A stretch of DNA of 64,000 nt from Posidonia oceanica (Eukaryota > Streptophyta > Magnoliopsida > Alismatales > Posidoniaceae), in assembly GCA_037176725.1 (NCBI GenBank), contig JAZBRS010000049.1:18246001-18310000 (forward strand), in the 5' to 3' direction. Shown here one piece after another: positions 45,233 to 57,744 of the stretch; positions within the stretch are counted from its first letter, which is position 1; each line of letters begins with the position of its first letter. Both the position numbers and the translations under genes were made by a program. The notes under the pieces are model-generated. The model was not told where the DNA came from. It saw only the letters and a list, made by a program, of their open reading frames with translations, and ran no database searches.

Positions 45233-48105
45233 ATGGCCCAGTTTGTTGGTGACTCCTAGGTCCCTGTTGCCCTAGAGGTGGCCCCTCTTTCGGTCCCTTC
45301 GGCTCCCGCACTGACTCCTTCTGTGCCAACATCTCCTTCTCTGGTATAGCTGCCTCCCTCTTATTCTGTGGGGTAGTGGCAGGCTCCATCGGACCCGGTT
45401 GCCGAGATTGTCTTGGTAACCGCCGCCCGCGCTCTGGAGACACCGTTGACTCCTCCTCTCCAGGGTAATGTCACTTTTGACACTCACCCTGCTGCGGCTA
45501 ATTACGCCTTAGGACCTCCGCCCCTTGGACAATCTGCGTCCCAGCCGCTTCATTCTGGTCCCTCGCCGATCCTGCAACTCAGCATACCTACTAACGGGTC
45601 TCTTGAGATGTAGTATCAGCAGCTGATGGAGACCGCCCAGAGACTACAGGGCATGGCTTTATCTCTTCGCCCCTCATCTACACCTACTGCTCTCGAGGCT
45701 CCGTTGCGACTTGCTCTCGTGTCGCAGGCATTGCCCTCTGCTCCCCCGCCCAGACCATCGCCTCAGCTACTCACTGCTCAGGCGATGGGGGCCCAGCGTC
45801 TGCCTCCTGCATATGCACAACACCCTGCACAACATCCTCCTCTGGCACCTGGTGGTCAGTCCTTGGGACTGGTTGGAGCACAGTATCCCTCTGGCTCATA
45901 GCCCGGCACCGTGCTGGTGCAGCAGCTGACGCTCCAGCACTCTACATCACCTATTGCTCAGCATGCTAGTTATTCTTACCTCCTGCATCAGCAATACCCC
46001 ACCCTAGCATACATGCTAGCACACACAACACACCTGCAAGGATACACCGCCCATCCCGTCGCTCCACCAGGCGATGTGATGGTTGACCCAGAGGAGCACC
46101 TCGGTGCATCTTATGCGACGTATGTGGCCCTTGCCCCTGTTGTACCACCTCCTTTGGCAGCAGCTCCAGAATCCAACGACGACAGGTTCGCCATTCTGGA
46201 GAAAGCACTTTGACAAGTGCAGGGTACAGACCACCAGTCTTACCAGTTTCGGGACCTCTGTTACTTCCCAGAGGCGGTGCTCCCCCCGAAGTTCCGCATC
46301 CCGGTATTTGAAAAATACAATGGTAGAGGCTGCCCAATAGCACATCTGAAGGCATACTACGGAGATCTCGCTCAGCTCCAGGCTGACGAGAGGTTTCTAA
46401 TCTGCTTGTTCCAGAAAAGTCTAAGTGGCCCTGCGCTCAAGTGGTTCACCTCACTTGATATGGCTAGCATCAAGACGTGGAACGACCTCAGCCAGGCATT
46501 CCTGGGACAATATTCCTTCAACCTGGACCTGGTCCCTAAGCGCGCGGACCTGGTCGCATTAAAGCAGAACCTCGGCGAGCCGTTCGGGGAGTATGTCGGC
46601 CGTTGGCGTGCACTCGCTTCGTAGGTTCGAGACAGACCCTTTGATGAGGAGTCCCTCAAGATTGTGATCGGGGGTGCGCAGCCCGCTATCGGGGCTCTAC
46701 TCAGCATTCAACCTGTCACAACCTTCACTACACTGATTCGGGTTGGCACCCGCATGGAGAGTTCGCTACGTAGTGGCAACTTCCCAGTGCTCTCTGCATT
46801 TGCCAAGCAGGCCACCACCAGCAGCAACATCAACAACACCAGCAGCAATACCAGCAGCAACAGTAGTGGCACCACCAGCAGCCGGCCCAAGAAGGACTCG
46901 CTGAAACCTGCTGTTGCCTACGTCGACCCCGCCCCCGTGCCTGTTCAGCTGGCGGTTCGGCCTCCCCTGCATCAAGTAGTTTATGCACCAGCACCTAGGG
47001 TACCTCCCACACTACAAATCACTACCACCGCCCAACCGGTATATCTTGTCGCACCGGTCCGGCAAGCGCAGCCCCAGGGGCAAAGGCGACCACGACGTCA
47101 ATTCACCCCACTGGTGGAGCCACTGAGCGCCGTCCTCCCCAAGGTTGTGACATTTCTGAGGTTTCCCAAGGCACGCTCGTTGCCAAACCCACTTCTGCAT
47201 TGGCATAAGGCGCACCTTTTTTGCAACTTTCATCGAGCCGTAGGGCACTCGATGAACAGTTGCCTCACTTTGCGGGACGCCATCCAGAATCTGATCGAGT
47301 CAGGAATGTTTTCGATCCACACGCACGAGGCACCTTCTTCTGTTCCTTCATCAGCATCAGCCCCTGCACAGGCATTAGTGCCCCCTCATCCCAGCATTGT
47401 CCACCAGCCCCTCCCAGAGCATCCCAATCCGGAAGGTGCGGGGACCTCTGGAATCTATTCTCTCTCCCCCTCTAGGCCCGCTACGTCTGTGGTAGACCCC
47501 TCCGAGCTCATTCATGATGTCTCGGAGTCCTTTCCTCTAGCTTTGTATCGTGCGGCCATTGCCAGCTCCGAGTCGGGAGTCCATATGATCCGACCGTGTG
47601 CCAGGCCAGGGCGCTCCGTCGCTCGCCCTACCATACATCCTCAGGCCCCTGCCCTTGGACACCTTCAAGCCAGACCACAGGCCCAAACCCCAGGCTCCTA
47701 TTTAGGTAGGCCCCCAGTCAGCATGTTAGCTAGGTCTCAGTCAGGGCCCCCAACAACCTACCAGCACCAGTACCCCTCGCCCTATTACCTAGCCAACCCT
47801 CCGGTAGCCCCTCTTGTGCTCGCACCACAGGCCCTAGCAGTTATTAACTAAACCTGGGACCCCCATCACGTGCCCTACAACTACGCCACGGAAATGTGCG
47901 CAGAAGTCATGCGATCGGGGAGGGTATACTAGCCCGCAGCACCGGTGGTAAGGCCCAGCCGCCCAGCACCTGCTGCACCTCCACCAACATGCCAACCAGC
48001 AGCACCCCTACCTGTTAGCCAACCCGCAGCACCCCCAGCATCAAGCCAACCCCCTGCACCTAGCCCGGTAGAGCCAACCCCCAAAGCTTCCCCCACTATC
48101 GCTGT
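45233..48105 (+). pseudogene. gag: Element C gag, dead and truncated by element D
   Basis: It starts at ATGGCCCAG (45233) and aligns with the gag of A for its whole length. Internal stops include TAG at 45257, TAG at 45611, TGA at 46211, TAG at 46622 and TAA at 47849; those at 45611, 46211 and 46622 sit where A has CAG, CGT and CAA, so C-to-T change can explain most of them. Core motifs PPKFRIPVFEKYNGRGCP and LFQKSLSGPALKWFTSLD are at about 46280-46460. The zinc knuckle CNFHRAVGHSMNSC (about 47222-47263) keeps all four metal ligands. The reading breaks off at 48105 in a Pro-rich stretch just before where protease would begin. Confidence 0.88.
48101..48105. repeat. Left target-site duplication of element D (gctgt)
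   Basis: Five bases next to the outer end of the D LTR. Its partner is outside the window. Confidence 0.45.
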
Positions 48106-48221
48106 TGTAGCGATCCCGATCGGAATCAGGCTCGCTAATCTAGCGGCGATTGGGATCCGAGGAAGAGACTCAACTCGAAAACACTTGAAATCGAGGAGAA
48201 AAAGGAAAGATAAGACAAATT

Positions 48222-48231
48222 AGAGTCGCCA
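48222..48231 (-). promoter_or_regulatory. Primer-binding-site mimic inside the D LTR
   Basis: Minus strand TGGCGACTCT, in the same AATAGAC..TGG context as in A, B and C, about 116 nt before the LTR end because the D terminus is shorter. Confidence 0.5.
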
Positions 48232-48754
48232 CCACGTCTATTAACGGAAGACGAGGAAAACCTGGGTAATGCGTGAGTTAACGCGCAAAACCGAGCAATA
48301 AATGCAAAGCAAAGCAATGCAAAGGAAAACAAATGCAAACAAATGCAAATGAGATGACTCTAGCCTAGGATAAGGGCAGTACGGTCATTGCGGGCCAAAA
48401 GACAGGGTAAGGACTCCTGTTACGTGCGGGGAAGGTATTAGGCACCCCCGACACGCCCGAAAATCGGTCTTTCTAGGCTTACGCTCGCATACGCAAAAAA
48501 AATGCAGGATTGAATGCCTATGTGCCAATAAATGCCTGAATGAATGCTCAAGGTGTGCTCTAAGTGGGAAGAAACAAAGCAAGGAAGTAAACGTGCTCTC
48601 TAAGTGCTCAGCTACGCTGTCCGTGTTCCGAATTAGGCGAAACCTAGCTCGTGAGAACTCCAGACAGTAAGCATCACAGCCCTATATGCAAATGCAAGCG
48701 AGAAAACAAAACAGCGAGAAAATCATGCAATGCGATCGACATGCAAGGGAAAAC

Positions 48755-49060
48755 GGCGCAAAACACGCAAAACGAGGCGAGAAATGAGCAACGCACGCAA
48801 AACGATGCAAAAGAGCGAAAACGGCACGCAAAACGAGCAGAAAACAAGGCAGCACGCAAAACGAGACAAGAGAGCAGGAAGGCACGCAAAACAGGACGAG
48901 AAAACAGAATGGCACGCAAAACGGAGCGAAAGAATAAAACCGGCACGCAAAATAGGCGAGAAAGCAAGGCGGCGCGCAAAACAAGGCAAGAAAACAGGAG
49001 GACACGCAAAACGGTGCCAAAACGAGAGCGGGCACGCGGAACGGTGCCAAAACATCGAAG
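48755..49060. repeat. Short acgcaaaacg array in the D LTR
   Basis: About ten copies of a roughly 25-30 bp unit around gcacgcaaaacg, the reverse complement of the A array unit. It is about 0.3 kb, against 1.2 and 2.2 kb in the LTRs of A. Confidence 0.8.
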
Positions 49061-50807
49061 CAAAAACTTCGGAAAAGCCATGCAAATGCAAGAATGCAGA
49101 AAGAGATTAGAAGGGGCCAAAGGGGAGTCAAAACAACGTGTGTGTAAGAACAGACGTCGTTTAGGACCACTCAGAGTAGGTGTAAAGACCTACGGAGGGG
49201 AGAGTGTGCAAACGGAGGGATTACCACCTCTTTGCGACTGTTTCCCACTAAACCGTTCCACGGTGTGTCTCGCATGCTGCCCAAAGCTCGCGATGCGATC
49301 GGATCGTGGAAAAGGGGGAAGAAAGTCACATAAAGTGGCAAATCCAGGGAGAACACAACACAAAACACACGGAGAAACACGAAGCGGAGATTCGAGGATA
49401 CAAGCAGAAAGGGGATACCCTATTCTACATGCTCAAAGAGACAGAAAGCGAAAACACGAAAAACTGTGCAAGTGGCATGCAAATGCAATGCAAGGGTTCA
49501 GGGGGGCATACCTGGAAATCCGGGAGCCTGATCTGAAATCTGTCTGGTCCATGCTGAAGAACGCTTCGCTGCGGTCGCCTGGGCAGCTTACTTGAGAAGA
49601 TCCAACGGCCGGATCAGAAGATATCGCAGCTCCAAGGCAGAAGGGCCAGAACAGGGGAGAAGAACAGATCTAGGTGTTCAGGAGGTCCTAGGGATGTGCA
49701 AAAGGTTCTCCCAAGTGGAAGGGAGCTAAAAGTGCTTAGTGTGTGCAAGAGGATGCTAATATGCAAGACTAAATGGATGCAGAATGCATGCAGAAGTAAA
49801 AAAAGGAAAGAGAAGTAACTTGGGAAAAACCAGGAGTTCAGAAAGCATTTTGAAAAAGAAAGGGGCTAAAAATGCAAATTTCCCAGAAAACAGGGGTCCA
49901 CGGGAAAGGGTTTTGAAAACAGGGGAGGACAGAGGTCCATTTTGCAAAAAACTAGGCTCAGAAAGGTGTTTTGAAAAGGGGGTGTGCTTTGAAAGAGGTT
50001 TTAAAAGCAGAAATGGATCAGAAAGCAATTTTAAGAAAACTAGGGTCTAAAATGCAAATTTTCCAGAAAACAGGGTTCCAGGGAGTCTGGGAATACCAGT
50101 GGAGGGTCTGCATGAAATTTGGTAGGCATAGGAGCTAGAATGCAACCTAGGGGCAAAATGGTCTTTTCACATGATTTTTTAAAAGATGCAAGGACCTATG
50201 TGTGATTTTGAAATCATGCAGGGGCTGAAAATGCAATTTAGTATGGAAAACATGCTCTGAAAAATAAAGGACAGGACCATAGTGCAATTTTTAAAAAGAT
50301 CAGGGTCAAAAATGCAATGCAATAAGCTAAAAATGCATGCAAGAGTTACTGTCCATTTAAAATGGACCTAAGTGCAAATATGCAAAACTAGAAGGTAAAA
50401 TATGCAATGCAGTATGCAAAAATAAAAAAATAAATCCTAAGTTCTACAGTGCATGGGACTTAAATGCAAAAATAAAAACATGCAGGGGGCCAGAATGCAA
50501 TGCAGTATGGAAAAATGAATGCAATTAAATTAACTGATTTAAGACAGGACCTAAGTGCAAAAATTAAAAATAGAGGGACTAAACTACAAAATATTATAAC
50601 AGCACAGCACAGTAAATGGACCAACTTGCAAATACTGAAAACCATAAACAGATTATGCAATTTAATATGATTTTGATTTAAAAACACAGCAGATTAAATG
50701 AAATAAGGACTGGAATGTAAAATGACAGAAACTTAAACCAAATATGCAATATTTACTTAAAAACTTTAGCTAGAATAAAATAAATGCACAGTAACTGGTC
50801 GACGGCG

Positions 50808-50841
50808 ACGAGTACTGTAGCAGAACGTCGGCAGTACTCGT
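50808..50841. repeat. 10-bp inverted repeat at the GC-rich boundary of the D LTR
   Basis: ACGAGTACTG (50808-50817) and CAGTACTCGT (50832-50841) are exact reverse complements 14 nt apart. They lie at the same GC-rich to AT-rich boundary as the palindrome of A. Confidence 0.7.
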
Positions 50842-52393
50842 GGCCGCCGACAGGGGAGGCTGAGGAGGCGCGGGGGGGTGGAGAACGACGTCGGCGATCG
50901 TCCGGAGCTCTGGGAGCGGTCCGGAGCTCGCCCTGTTGGTCGGAGTGTCCGGAGGAAGAGCAGCCGGCGCCGGAGAAGGAGACCCGTCCGGCGAGCTGCT
51001 GCGGCGTCTGGGAGGCTCGGAGCTTGGTTCTGACCAGCGGAAAAGCAGCAGGAGGAGGAGAGGGAGCTAGGGGAAGGAAGACTTACCTCTGATCATGCCC
51101 GGAGCGTGCCCCCGATCTCAGTAGTGTAGGAGCCGGCCGGAGCTCGTCGTCCGGTTGCTGCAGAGGATGCTGGTGGCTCGTGGTGGTCCGGACGTCCTCA
51201 GGATGACGCTCCGAAGCTTCTTGAGTGGTCAGGAGGGACCTCAGCTGCTCGGACGAGAGATCGGCGTTTGTGGGTTCTGAGGATACTGCCGGAGGTGGGG
51301 GGGGTTGTTGCTGCTTGTCTGGTGGAGTGGAGCCCTCCGGGAGGAAGCTGGGGGTCTGAGGAGTCGATCTGGATGCTCGGAGAAGATTTCTGGAAGGTGT
51401 GGAGTGGACTTGGAGCTGGGTCGAAATTCTGGTCTGGAGGTGTCACAGGTGTTTGTTGTGGAATTTAAGGGCTGGGGTGGATGGTTGGGTTCGAGGGCGG
51501 AGGCTCTGGAAAAGTGGTGGATCAGGGATTGTCGGGGTGGATTTTGGGAGAAGGCTGTATGCTGAGGCGATGGGAATTGTGAAGTGAGTTGCCTTGGGTT
51601 GCAGGTTGAGGTCAGGTGGTTTCTGGGAGGTTTCAGGTAGCGAAAAGGCAATGGGACGGTGGAGGATGAAGGCCAGGGGTTGGGTGAGATTTAGGAAGCA
51701 ATGGGGAGAAGTGTGGAGGCTGGGAGTGGTGTTGGGTTACTGGAACAGAAGGAGGAGGATTTTCCGGAGATTGAAGAGGGAATTGGAGAAGGTTCCGATG
51801 TGGGGATTCCTCTGGAATTGGGATCTCTCTCTGGGATGCCAAGGACTCTCCAACACTCCCTTCTGCTCTCTCTTCTCACTCTGGAATTGGAAGAAATGCA
51901 GAGGAGAAGGAAGGTGGCACAGGTAGGAAAAAAGTTGGGAATTCTAGTCTCTCTCAGGTTGGGTTCTCTCTGATTGCTCTCTCTGGATCGCTCTCTCTCT
52001 CAGATGGCAAAAGGCGATCGAAGGAGGGGAATTCTGGATGCTTATATCAGGCCGAGGGCTGCCGGAGCACGCGCTGGAGACTTTTGAATCCCTCCGGCGC
52101 GAGTACTGCAGCTGAAAGGAGACGGATGCCGGCGAGACGACAGGCAATTAAAGCCTCCCGGAATCGGTGCTGAGACAGGAGAGAGCGGCGAGACGCTGTT
52201 GCATGATCTGATGGAGAGGGAGCTTGAAATTTAAAAAGGAGAGGGAGGACTGTTGGCAGCAGCTCGCGGGAAGAAAGAAAACCAGTGGAAGCGTGGGGAA
52301 GAAGAAGGAGGAGAAGGAAGCGGGCCGGACTGCTGCGGGCCGAAAGAAAGAAAAAAAAGAAAAAAAGAAGAAACGGGCCGGATTGAGCCCAGT

Positions 52394-52440
52394 AAGGAAA
52401 GAAAGAAAGAAAGAAAGAAAGAAGGAAGGAAGAAAGAGAG
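52394..52440. repeat. (GAAA)n microsatellite
   Basis: Runs of gaaagaaagaaagaaa with gaagg variants inside the D LTR. Confidence 0.85.
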
Positions 52441-53943
52441 GGTAGAATGGGGAAATAAAATAGGTAAAAATAAACTAAAAATAAGTAAAAATATTAGAAG
52501 AGTTTTGCTGTAGGTTAGGATTTTAATTAAGATTTTTAATGGTTATTTTGAGTTGGTCAATGTGTTTTGGGCTTGATTAGGGTTTTAGGGTTTTGGTTTT
52601 GCTTTTAATTTGTTTTCACTTGATGAAATGTTTGTTAATCCCTTTTTAAATTATTTTAAAAATTGTATTTCCCTTGTTGGACACTTAGGATATTGATTAG
52701 GATTTTTTAGGATTTATTTTGTATTAATTAGGGTTGGTTTTAGGTTCTTAAGCTTTAGTCTTTTTAGGGTTTTTTCCTTTTAAGTCTTTCAAGTTATGCT
52801 TGGATTTTTATTTATTGGTTTTTTCTTGAAGTTTTTAGTTGGATTTTCCTGGTTCGATAGGGTGTTTTTTAGGTCTTTCAGATGTGTTTTTCTTTTCTTT
52901 TTTAATTAAGTTTTTAACTTGTTTTTCTTATGTTTATTAGGTTAAGTCTTTTGCCTTCTCTAATCACTTGTTTTAGTATTTGATTTTTAATTCTTCTTTT
53001 TAGGTCTTGTCTTTTAATTCTTCTGATGGGTTTTTACCTTTGGTGGGTTTTGATTTTATTTTAGCTTTTTCTTGATTTTTCAGTGTTTTTCTTTTTGATT
53101 TGTTTTGCATTTTTTAGTTTGCATGCTTGGTTTTCTTTTTAGCTTGCTTAAGTTAAGTTTAAGTTGTTAATTGCTTGTTTAATATTTTTTAATTGTTTTT
53201 CTTAGCGTTCTGATTTGTTTCTTTTATATTTTGGGGTTTTACAGATTTTTAGGGGTTTTCATGGATTTTTGCAAAAGGGAAAAAAGGAAAAGAGAAGGAG
53301 GAAAGAAATGGAAAAAAGAGGGAGATAAAAGGAAAAAAGGATAGGTTGGAGGAAAACGATTTTTAAAAATTCAGAAAAAGTGTTAAAAATAAAGTAAAAA
53401 TAGGGATAAGATAGAGGAAGGATAGAAGCACAGAGGGGGCCCACAGCCAGACCAGAAAAAGGGTAAGAAAGGGATGAAAAGAGAGATGATAATCAGGAGA
53501 GAGAGAGGAGAGAGAAAATGATAATCCCGGAGAGAGAAAAGGATAATTTGGGTGAAAGAGGGTCTTAATGGTCTTGGAATGGGGTGAAAATTGGTGAGTG
53601 GGTAGTCTAAGGTTTGAAGTCTTGGGTCTGAAATTTTGGTTTGATTCTAAGGGGGTTTTGGAGGGGTTTCAAGGTGTAGAAAAAGGGTAGTTTCTCCTAA
53701 GTTTTCTAGGGTTTTTGGGAATGGGTCAGGCTTGGAAATTTCTAGGTTTTTGGGTAGGTTTGTTGAATGGATAGTGGTGGGTTTTCCTATGGATTTTGGT
53801 TAGGTTTTGAGGTTGGGAAGGGGGATAAAGGTTTAGGTCAAAATGGGCTGTTTTAGAAGGGTAGAGAGGAGGATTAGGGTTAGGGTTTGGTTGGGGTTTG
53901 ATCCAGCAATTACCAGGAGGGCTCCAAGGGTCCGAGCCTGCCA

Positions 53944-54027
53944 AGATGGGGTGTCAACAGATGCCCCTCCCTGAGCGAGGGCAAGCGGAGCGCGGCCGCT
54001 GCTCAAGGTTGACAAGACACCCCATCT
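53944..54027 (-). promoter_or_regulatory. Stem spanning polypurine tract and 3' LTR start, element D
   Basis: Plus strand AGATGGGGTGTC (53944-53955, inside the LTR) and GACACCCCATCT (54016-54027) are exact reverse complements across a 60-nt loop. One base pair of the stem differs from A by changes on both sides. An inner CCTTGAG/CTCAGGG stem (54002-54008, 53969-53975) survives through one G-U pair. Confidence 0.65.
53960..53972 (-). promoter_or_regulatory. Element D polypurine tract
   Basis: Minus strand AGGGAGGGGCATC directly before the LTR. Confidence 0.9.
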
Positions 54028-54519
54028 GACCGGCGGGAGCAGCGGGTTGCTATGGGCGTGAACTACTTATTCGGCGGATGCACCGAAGATCGTAGCCCGT
54101 TGCCGCAATGCAAGATGCCGATGCAGATGGATGCTGTGCTGTGTGTGATATGCTAAATGCAATGCAAGAGTTAGTATAAAAGTTAGTGCAGCTATAAGAA
54201 AATGCTGATGCTGTGCAAGTAATGCTGATGATGCTAAAGTGATATGCAGTGCTAGCTAAGAAAGTGCTGAGATGATGCAAAGAAAATGATAAAAGGGTGC
54301 GATGTGGTGCGAATGTCTGGCAGGGAGGCCAGACTTGCACGACAAAGCGAAGGAAAACAGGGTGCAGCTGGTCCCCGCCCGGGGAGCAAGCTAGCAGGAA
54401 AGAAGGGTGCGAGGGGAGAGAGGCCAACTCTCCTATCGCAGAGAGGGGGTGCGTGACTTCGTCTTCCTGGGACAAGGTCACGCCGAAAAGGAAAAAAAAA
54501 TGATAAGGTGACGGGCTTA
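53973..54519 (-). other. Element D distal 3' untranslated region
   Basis: Counterpart of 37320-37752 in A: GC-rich near the LTR, then atgctgatg/gcatt words. No gene is seen; the open frame at 54050-54481 has no family features. Confidence 0.5.
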
Positions 54520-55440
54520 TCGTCCGGATAGTTTACGGTCCTATCAACCGGGAGCGACAGTTTACGGTCCTGTCAACCGGAGCAGTTGTGAGTGATAGTT
54601 ACTGGATATCAGCCGTATAACATGGTTGTGGGTGATAGTTTAGGACTATCAGCCTAACGACAGTTTACGGTCCTGTCAACTGGTGGATAGTTTACAGACC
54701 TATCAACTGGAGGATAGTTTACAGACCTATCAACTGGAAACCACAAACCATGAGTGATAGTTACTGGATATCAGCCGTATAACGCAATGCCGGATAGTTT
54801 ACAGTCTATCATCTGGAACGACAGTTTACGGTCTTGTCAACCGGCGGATAGTTTACAGACCTATCAACTGGAGGATAGTTTACAGTCCTATCAACTGGAA
54901 ACGGCATTGCGAGGGACAGTTACTGGATGTCAGCCGTATAACATCATTGCGCGTGGTAGTTTACAGTCCTACCAACTGGTGGATAGTTTACAGACCTATC
55001 AACTGGAGCGACAGTTTACGGTCCTGTCAACCGGCGGATAGTTTACTGACCTATCAACTGGAAACGCGCGATGATGAGGGATAGTTACTGGATATCAGCC
55101 GTATAATGCAATTGCTGGTGATAGTTTAGGAGTATCAGCCTAACGACAGTTTACGGTCCTGTCAACCAGTGGATAGTTTACAGACCTATCAACTGGAGGA
55201 TAGTTTACAGACCTATCAACTGGAAACCGCAATTGCAAGGGACAGTTACTGGATGTCAGCCGTATAACGTAATTTCACGCGATAGTTTACAGACCTATCA
55301 ACTGGAGCGACAGTTTACGGTCCTGTCAACCGGTGGATAGTTTACAGACCTATCAACTGGAAAAGTGCAATTACGAGGGACAGTTACTGGATGTCAGCCG
55401 TATAACACAACTGCGGGCCGACCATGGATCGACCAGAAGA
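54520..55440. repeat. Array of short hairpin units in element D
   Basis: About forty units such as ggatagtttacagacctatc aactgg, gacagtttacggtcctgtc and gatagttactggatatcagc. Arms include GATAG/CTATC, GACAG/CTGTC (about 54557-54575) and GGTAG/CTACC (54955-54973), with loops kept. Confidence 0.85.
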
Positions 55441-55600
55441 TAGTTTAGGATTATCAGCCTGAGATAGTTTCGGATATCAGCCTAGCACGAGTGATTGATA
55501 GATTGATAGTTTCGGATATCAGCCTAGCACGAGTGATTGATAGATTGATAGTTTCGGATATCAGCCTAGCACGAGTGATTGATTGATTGATAAGAGGGGG
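55441..55600. repeat. 44-bp tandem repeat, about 3 copies
   Basis: gatagtttcggatatcagcc followed by tagcacgagtgattgatagatt, repeated three times between the two larger arrays. Confidence 0.8.
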
Positions 55601-56330
55601 CAAGATCATGATGAGAATGATAAGATATCGGACTTATCGGCCGACAAAGAGGGGACAAGGTAATGATGAGAAGTTAAGCTAAAGAGGGGGATGAGATCAT
55701 GATGAGAAATTAAGCTAAAGAGGGGGATGAGATCATGATGAGAAATTAAACTAAAGAGGGGGATGAGATCATGATGAGAAATTAATCTGAAAAGGGGGAT
55801 GAGATCATGATGAGAAGCTAAGCTAAAGAGGGAGATGAGATCATGATGAGAAGCTAAGCTAAAGAGGGGGATGAGATCATGATGAGAAGTTAATCTAAAG
55901 AGGGAGATGAGATCATGATGAGAAGTTAATCTAAAGAGGGGGATGAGATCATGATGAGAAGCTAAGCTAAAGAGGGGGATGAGATCATGATGAGAAGCTA
56001 AGCTAAAGAGGGGGATGAGATCATGATGAGAAGTTAATCTAAAGAGGGAGATGAGGGAATGATGAGAAATTAATCTAAAGAGGGAGATGAGATCATGATG
56101 AGAAGCTAAGCTAAAGAGGGGGATGAGATCATGATGAGAAGTTAATCTAAAGAGGGAGATGAGATCATGATGAGAAGTTAACCTAAAGAGGGGGATGAGA
56201 TCATGATGAGAAGTGTTGATTGATAAGATATCGGACTTATCGGCTGGCAAAGAAGGGGTAAGGGAATGATGAGAATGATAAGATATCGGACTTATCGGCC
56301 GGCAAAGAAGGGGTAAGGGAATGATGAGAA
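55601..56330. repeat. 36-bp tandem array in element D
   Basis: About fifteen copies of gagatcatgatgagaagtta followed by atctaaagagggggat. Because 36 is a multiple of three, the minus strand stays open (55606-56250) as a 12-residue SHHDLIPLF-type repeat; this is not a gene. GATAAG/CTTATC units flank the array on both sides. Confidence 0.88.
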
Positions 56331-57480
56331 GAAATCATCCTATGACGCCAGGAACGTCATAAGGGGAAAGAGGGAGAGAATGATACCAAGGGGCGATCAA
56401 AAGATGCCCCTGGTGTCAGGATGACACCAAGGGTTGGCCAGCGCGTCCTTGGCATCGAAAGCAGAGAGTGATGACAAGAGTGTCGTGCTTGTCAGACGAG
56501 TAGTTTGGGGTACCAGCCCGTAAGGGACTCAGCTGAGGGCGATCAGCTGGGGACTCAGCTGGGGATGACCAGCCGAGAAGAGTGTCAGGTTGACGGACCC
56601 TTCGCCGAGCAGTTTTGGGGTGCCAGCCCGCAGAGATAAGGATCCAGCTGGGGGCGACCAACTGGGGACTCGACTGGGGAGGACCAGCCGAGGAGAGTGT
56701 GAGGTTGACGGACCTTTCGCCGAGCAGTTTGGGGTGCCAGCCCGCAAGGGACTCAGCTGAGGGCGATCAGCTGGGGACTCGACTGGGGATGACCAGCCGA
56801 GAAGAGTGTCAGGTTGACGGACCCTTCGCCGAGCAGTTTTGGGGTGCCAGCCCGCAGAGATAAGGATCCAGCTGGGGGCGACCTACTTGGGACTCGACTG
56901 GGGAGGACCAGCCGAGGAGAGTGTCAGGTTGACGGACCTTTCGCCGAGCAGTTTGGGGTGCCAGCCCGCAAGGGACTCAGCTGGGGGCGATCAGCTGGGG
57001 ACTCGACTAGGGATGACCAGCCGAGAAGAGTGTCAGGTTGATGGACCTTTCGCCGAGCAGTTTGGGGTGCCAGCCCGCAAGGGACTCAGCTGAGGGCGAT
57101 CAGCTGGGGATGATACCACAGGGCGACCAAAAGATGCCCCTGGTATCAGGATGATACCAGGGGACGGCCGATGCGCCTCTGGCATCAGGATGCAAGGATA
57201 GATAAGCGAGTGGATGGATGATAGGTTGACGGACCTTTCGCCGAGCAGTTTAGGGTGCCAGCCCGCAAGGGACTCAGCTGAGGATGAACAGCTGAGGAGG
57301 ATGACAGGTTGACGGACCTTTCGCCGGGCAGTTTGGGGTGCCAGCCCGCAGAGATAAGGATCCAGCCGGGGATAACCAGCTGGGGATGCCGGACGGCGGA
57401 GCTTGGTGTCGCGGGCCTACAGATGCTCTGGGCTCCGGATTGGGTGCTGAGGACTTCGCCGCGATGGGATGTCTGCAAGT
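56331..57480. repeat. About 110-bp tandem repeat in element D
   Basis: Seven to eight diverged units with gagcagtttggggtgccagc, cgcaagggactcagctg and gtcaggttgacggacc. Two inserts (56370-56460, 57110-57190) carry the GATACC/GGTATC class of stems also found in A and B. Confidence 0.82.
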
Positions 57481-57744
57481 CTGATTAGAGGGCCCAAGAT
57501 AATGATGATGATGATATGCAATGCAGCAAAGAGTCTTGATGTGCAAGCAGAAAGCAGAAACAGTTTCCATTGATATGATCTTGATAAGTACAATGCCTGC
57601 GGCAGGCCAGAAAAGTACAGCACAATTTGAAAGAAGACCGCGTGATGGTCGCACAAGGGCCTAGTCAACCCGGGCCTTCTTTGGCTGCCTGGAGTCGGGG
57701 AATAAGGGGTCGCCTGGCGGGACTTCAGTAATTGGCCAGAGCTG
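57481..57744 (-). other. Element D: decayed 3' end and downstream of accessory ORF
   Basis: On the minus strand, after the stop of the accessory ORF, codons for QLWPITEVPPGDPLF continue the similarity to A for about 30 residues, so the natural protein probably ended here. Confidence 0.5.

Larger units (their letters stand above)
44249..48105 (+). mobile_element. Element C, continued: leader and gag
   Basis: Leader text (ccatgcatgccttttgaatg and onward) continues the part cut at 20604, and matches the leader of B at 6610-7300. The conserved leader block is at about 44636-44850. Gag follows and is cut by D at 48106. Pol and 3' LTR of C, if present, lie right of the window. Confidence 0.85.
48106..53959 (-). 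repeat. Element D 3' LTR (5854 bp)
   Basis: On the minus strand it starts TGTTGACACCCC at 53959 and ends CTACA at 48106. It contains an (A/G)-rich stretch with GAAA repeats, a GC-rich segment (50800-52150) ending in an inverted repeat, AT-rich DNA with tgcaatttt-like words as in A, a short tttgcgtgc-type array, the shared block near 48430-48470, and the primer-binding-site mimic at 48222-48231. Confidence 0.92.

Noticed and set aside
55606..56250. 214-residue minus-strand frame with a 12-residue repeat
   Set aside because: It is a direct product of a 36-bp tandem array; the repeat length is a multiple of three and the frame has no features outside the repeat.
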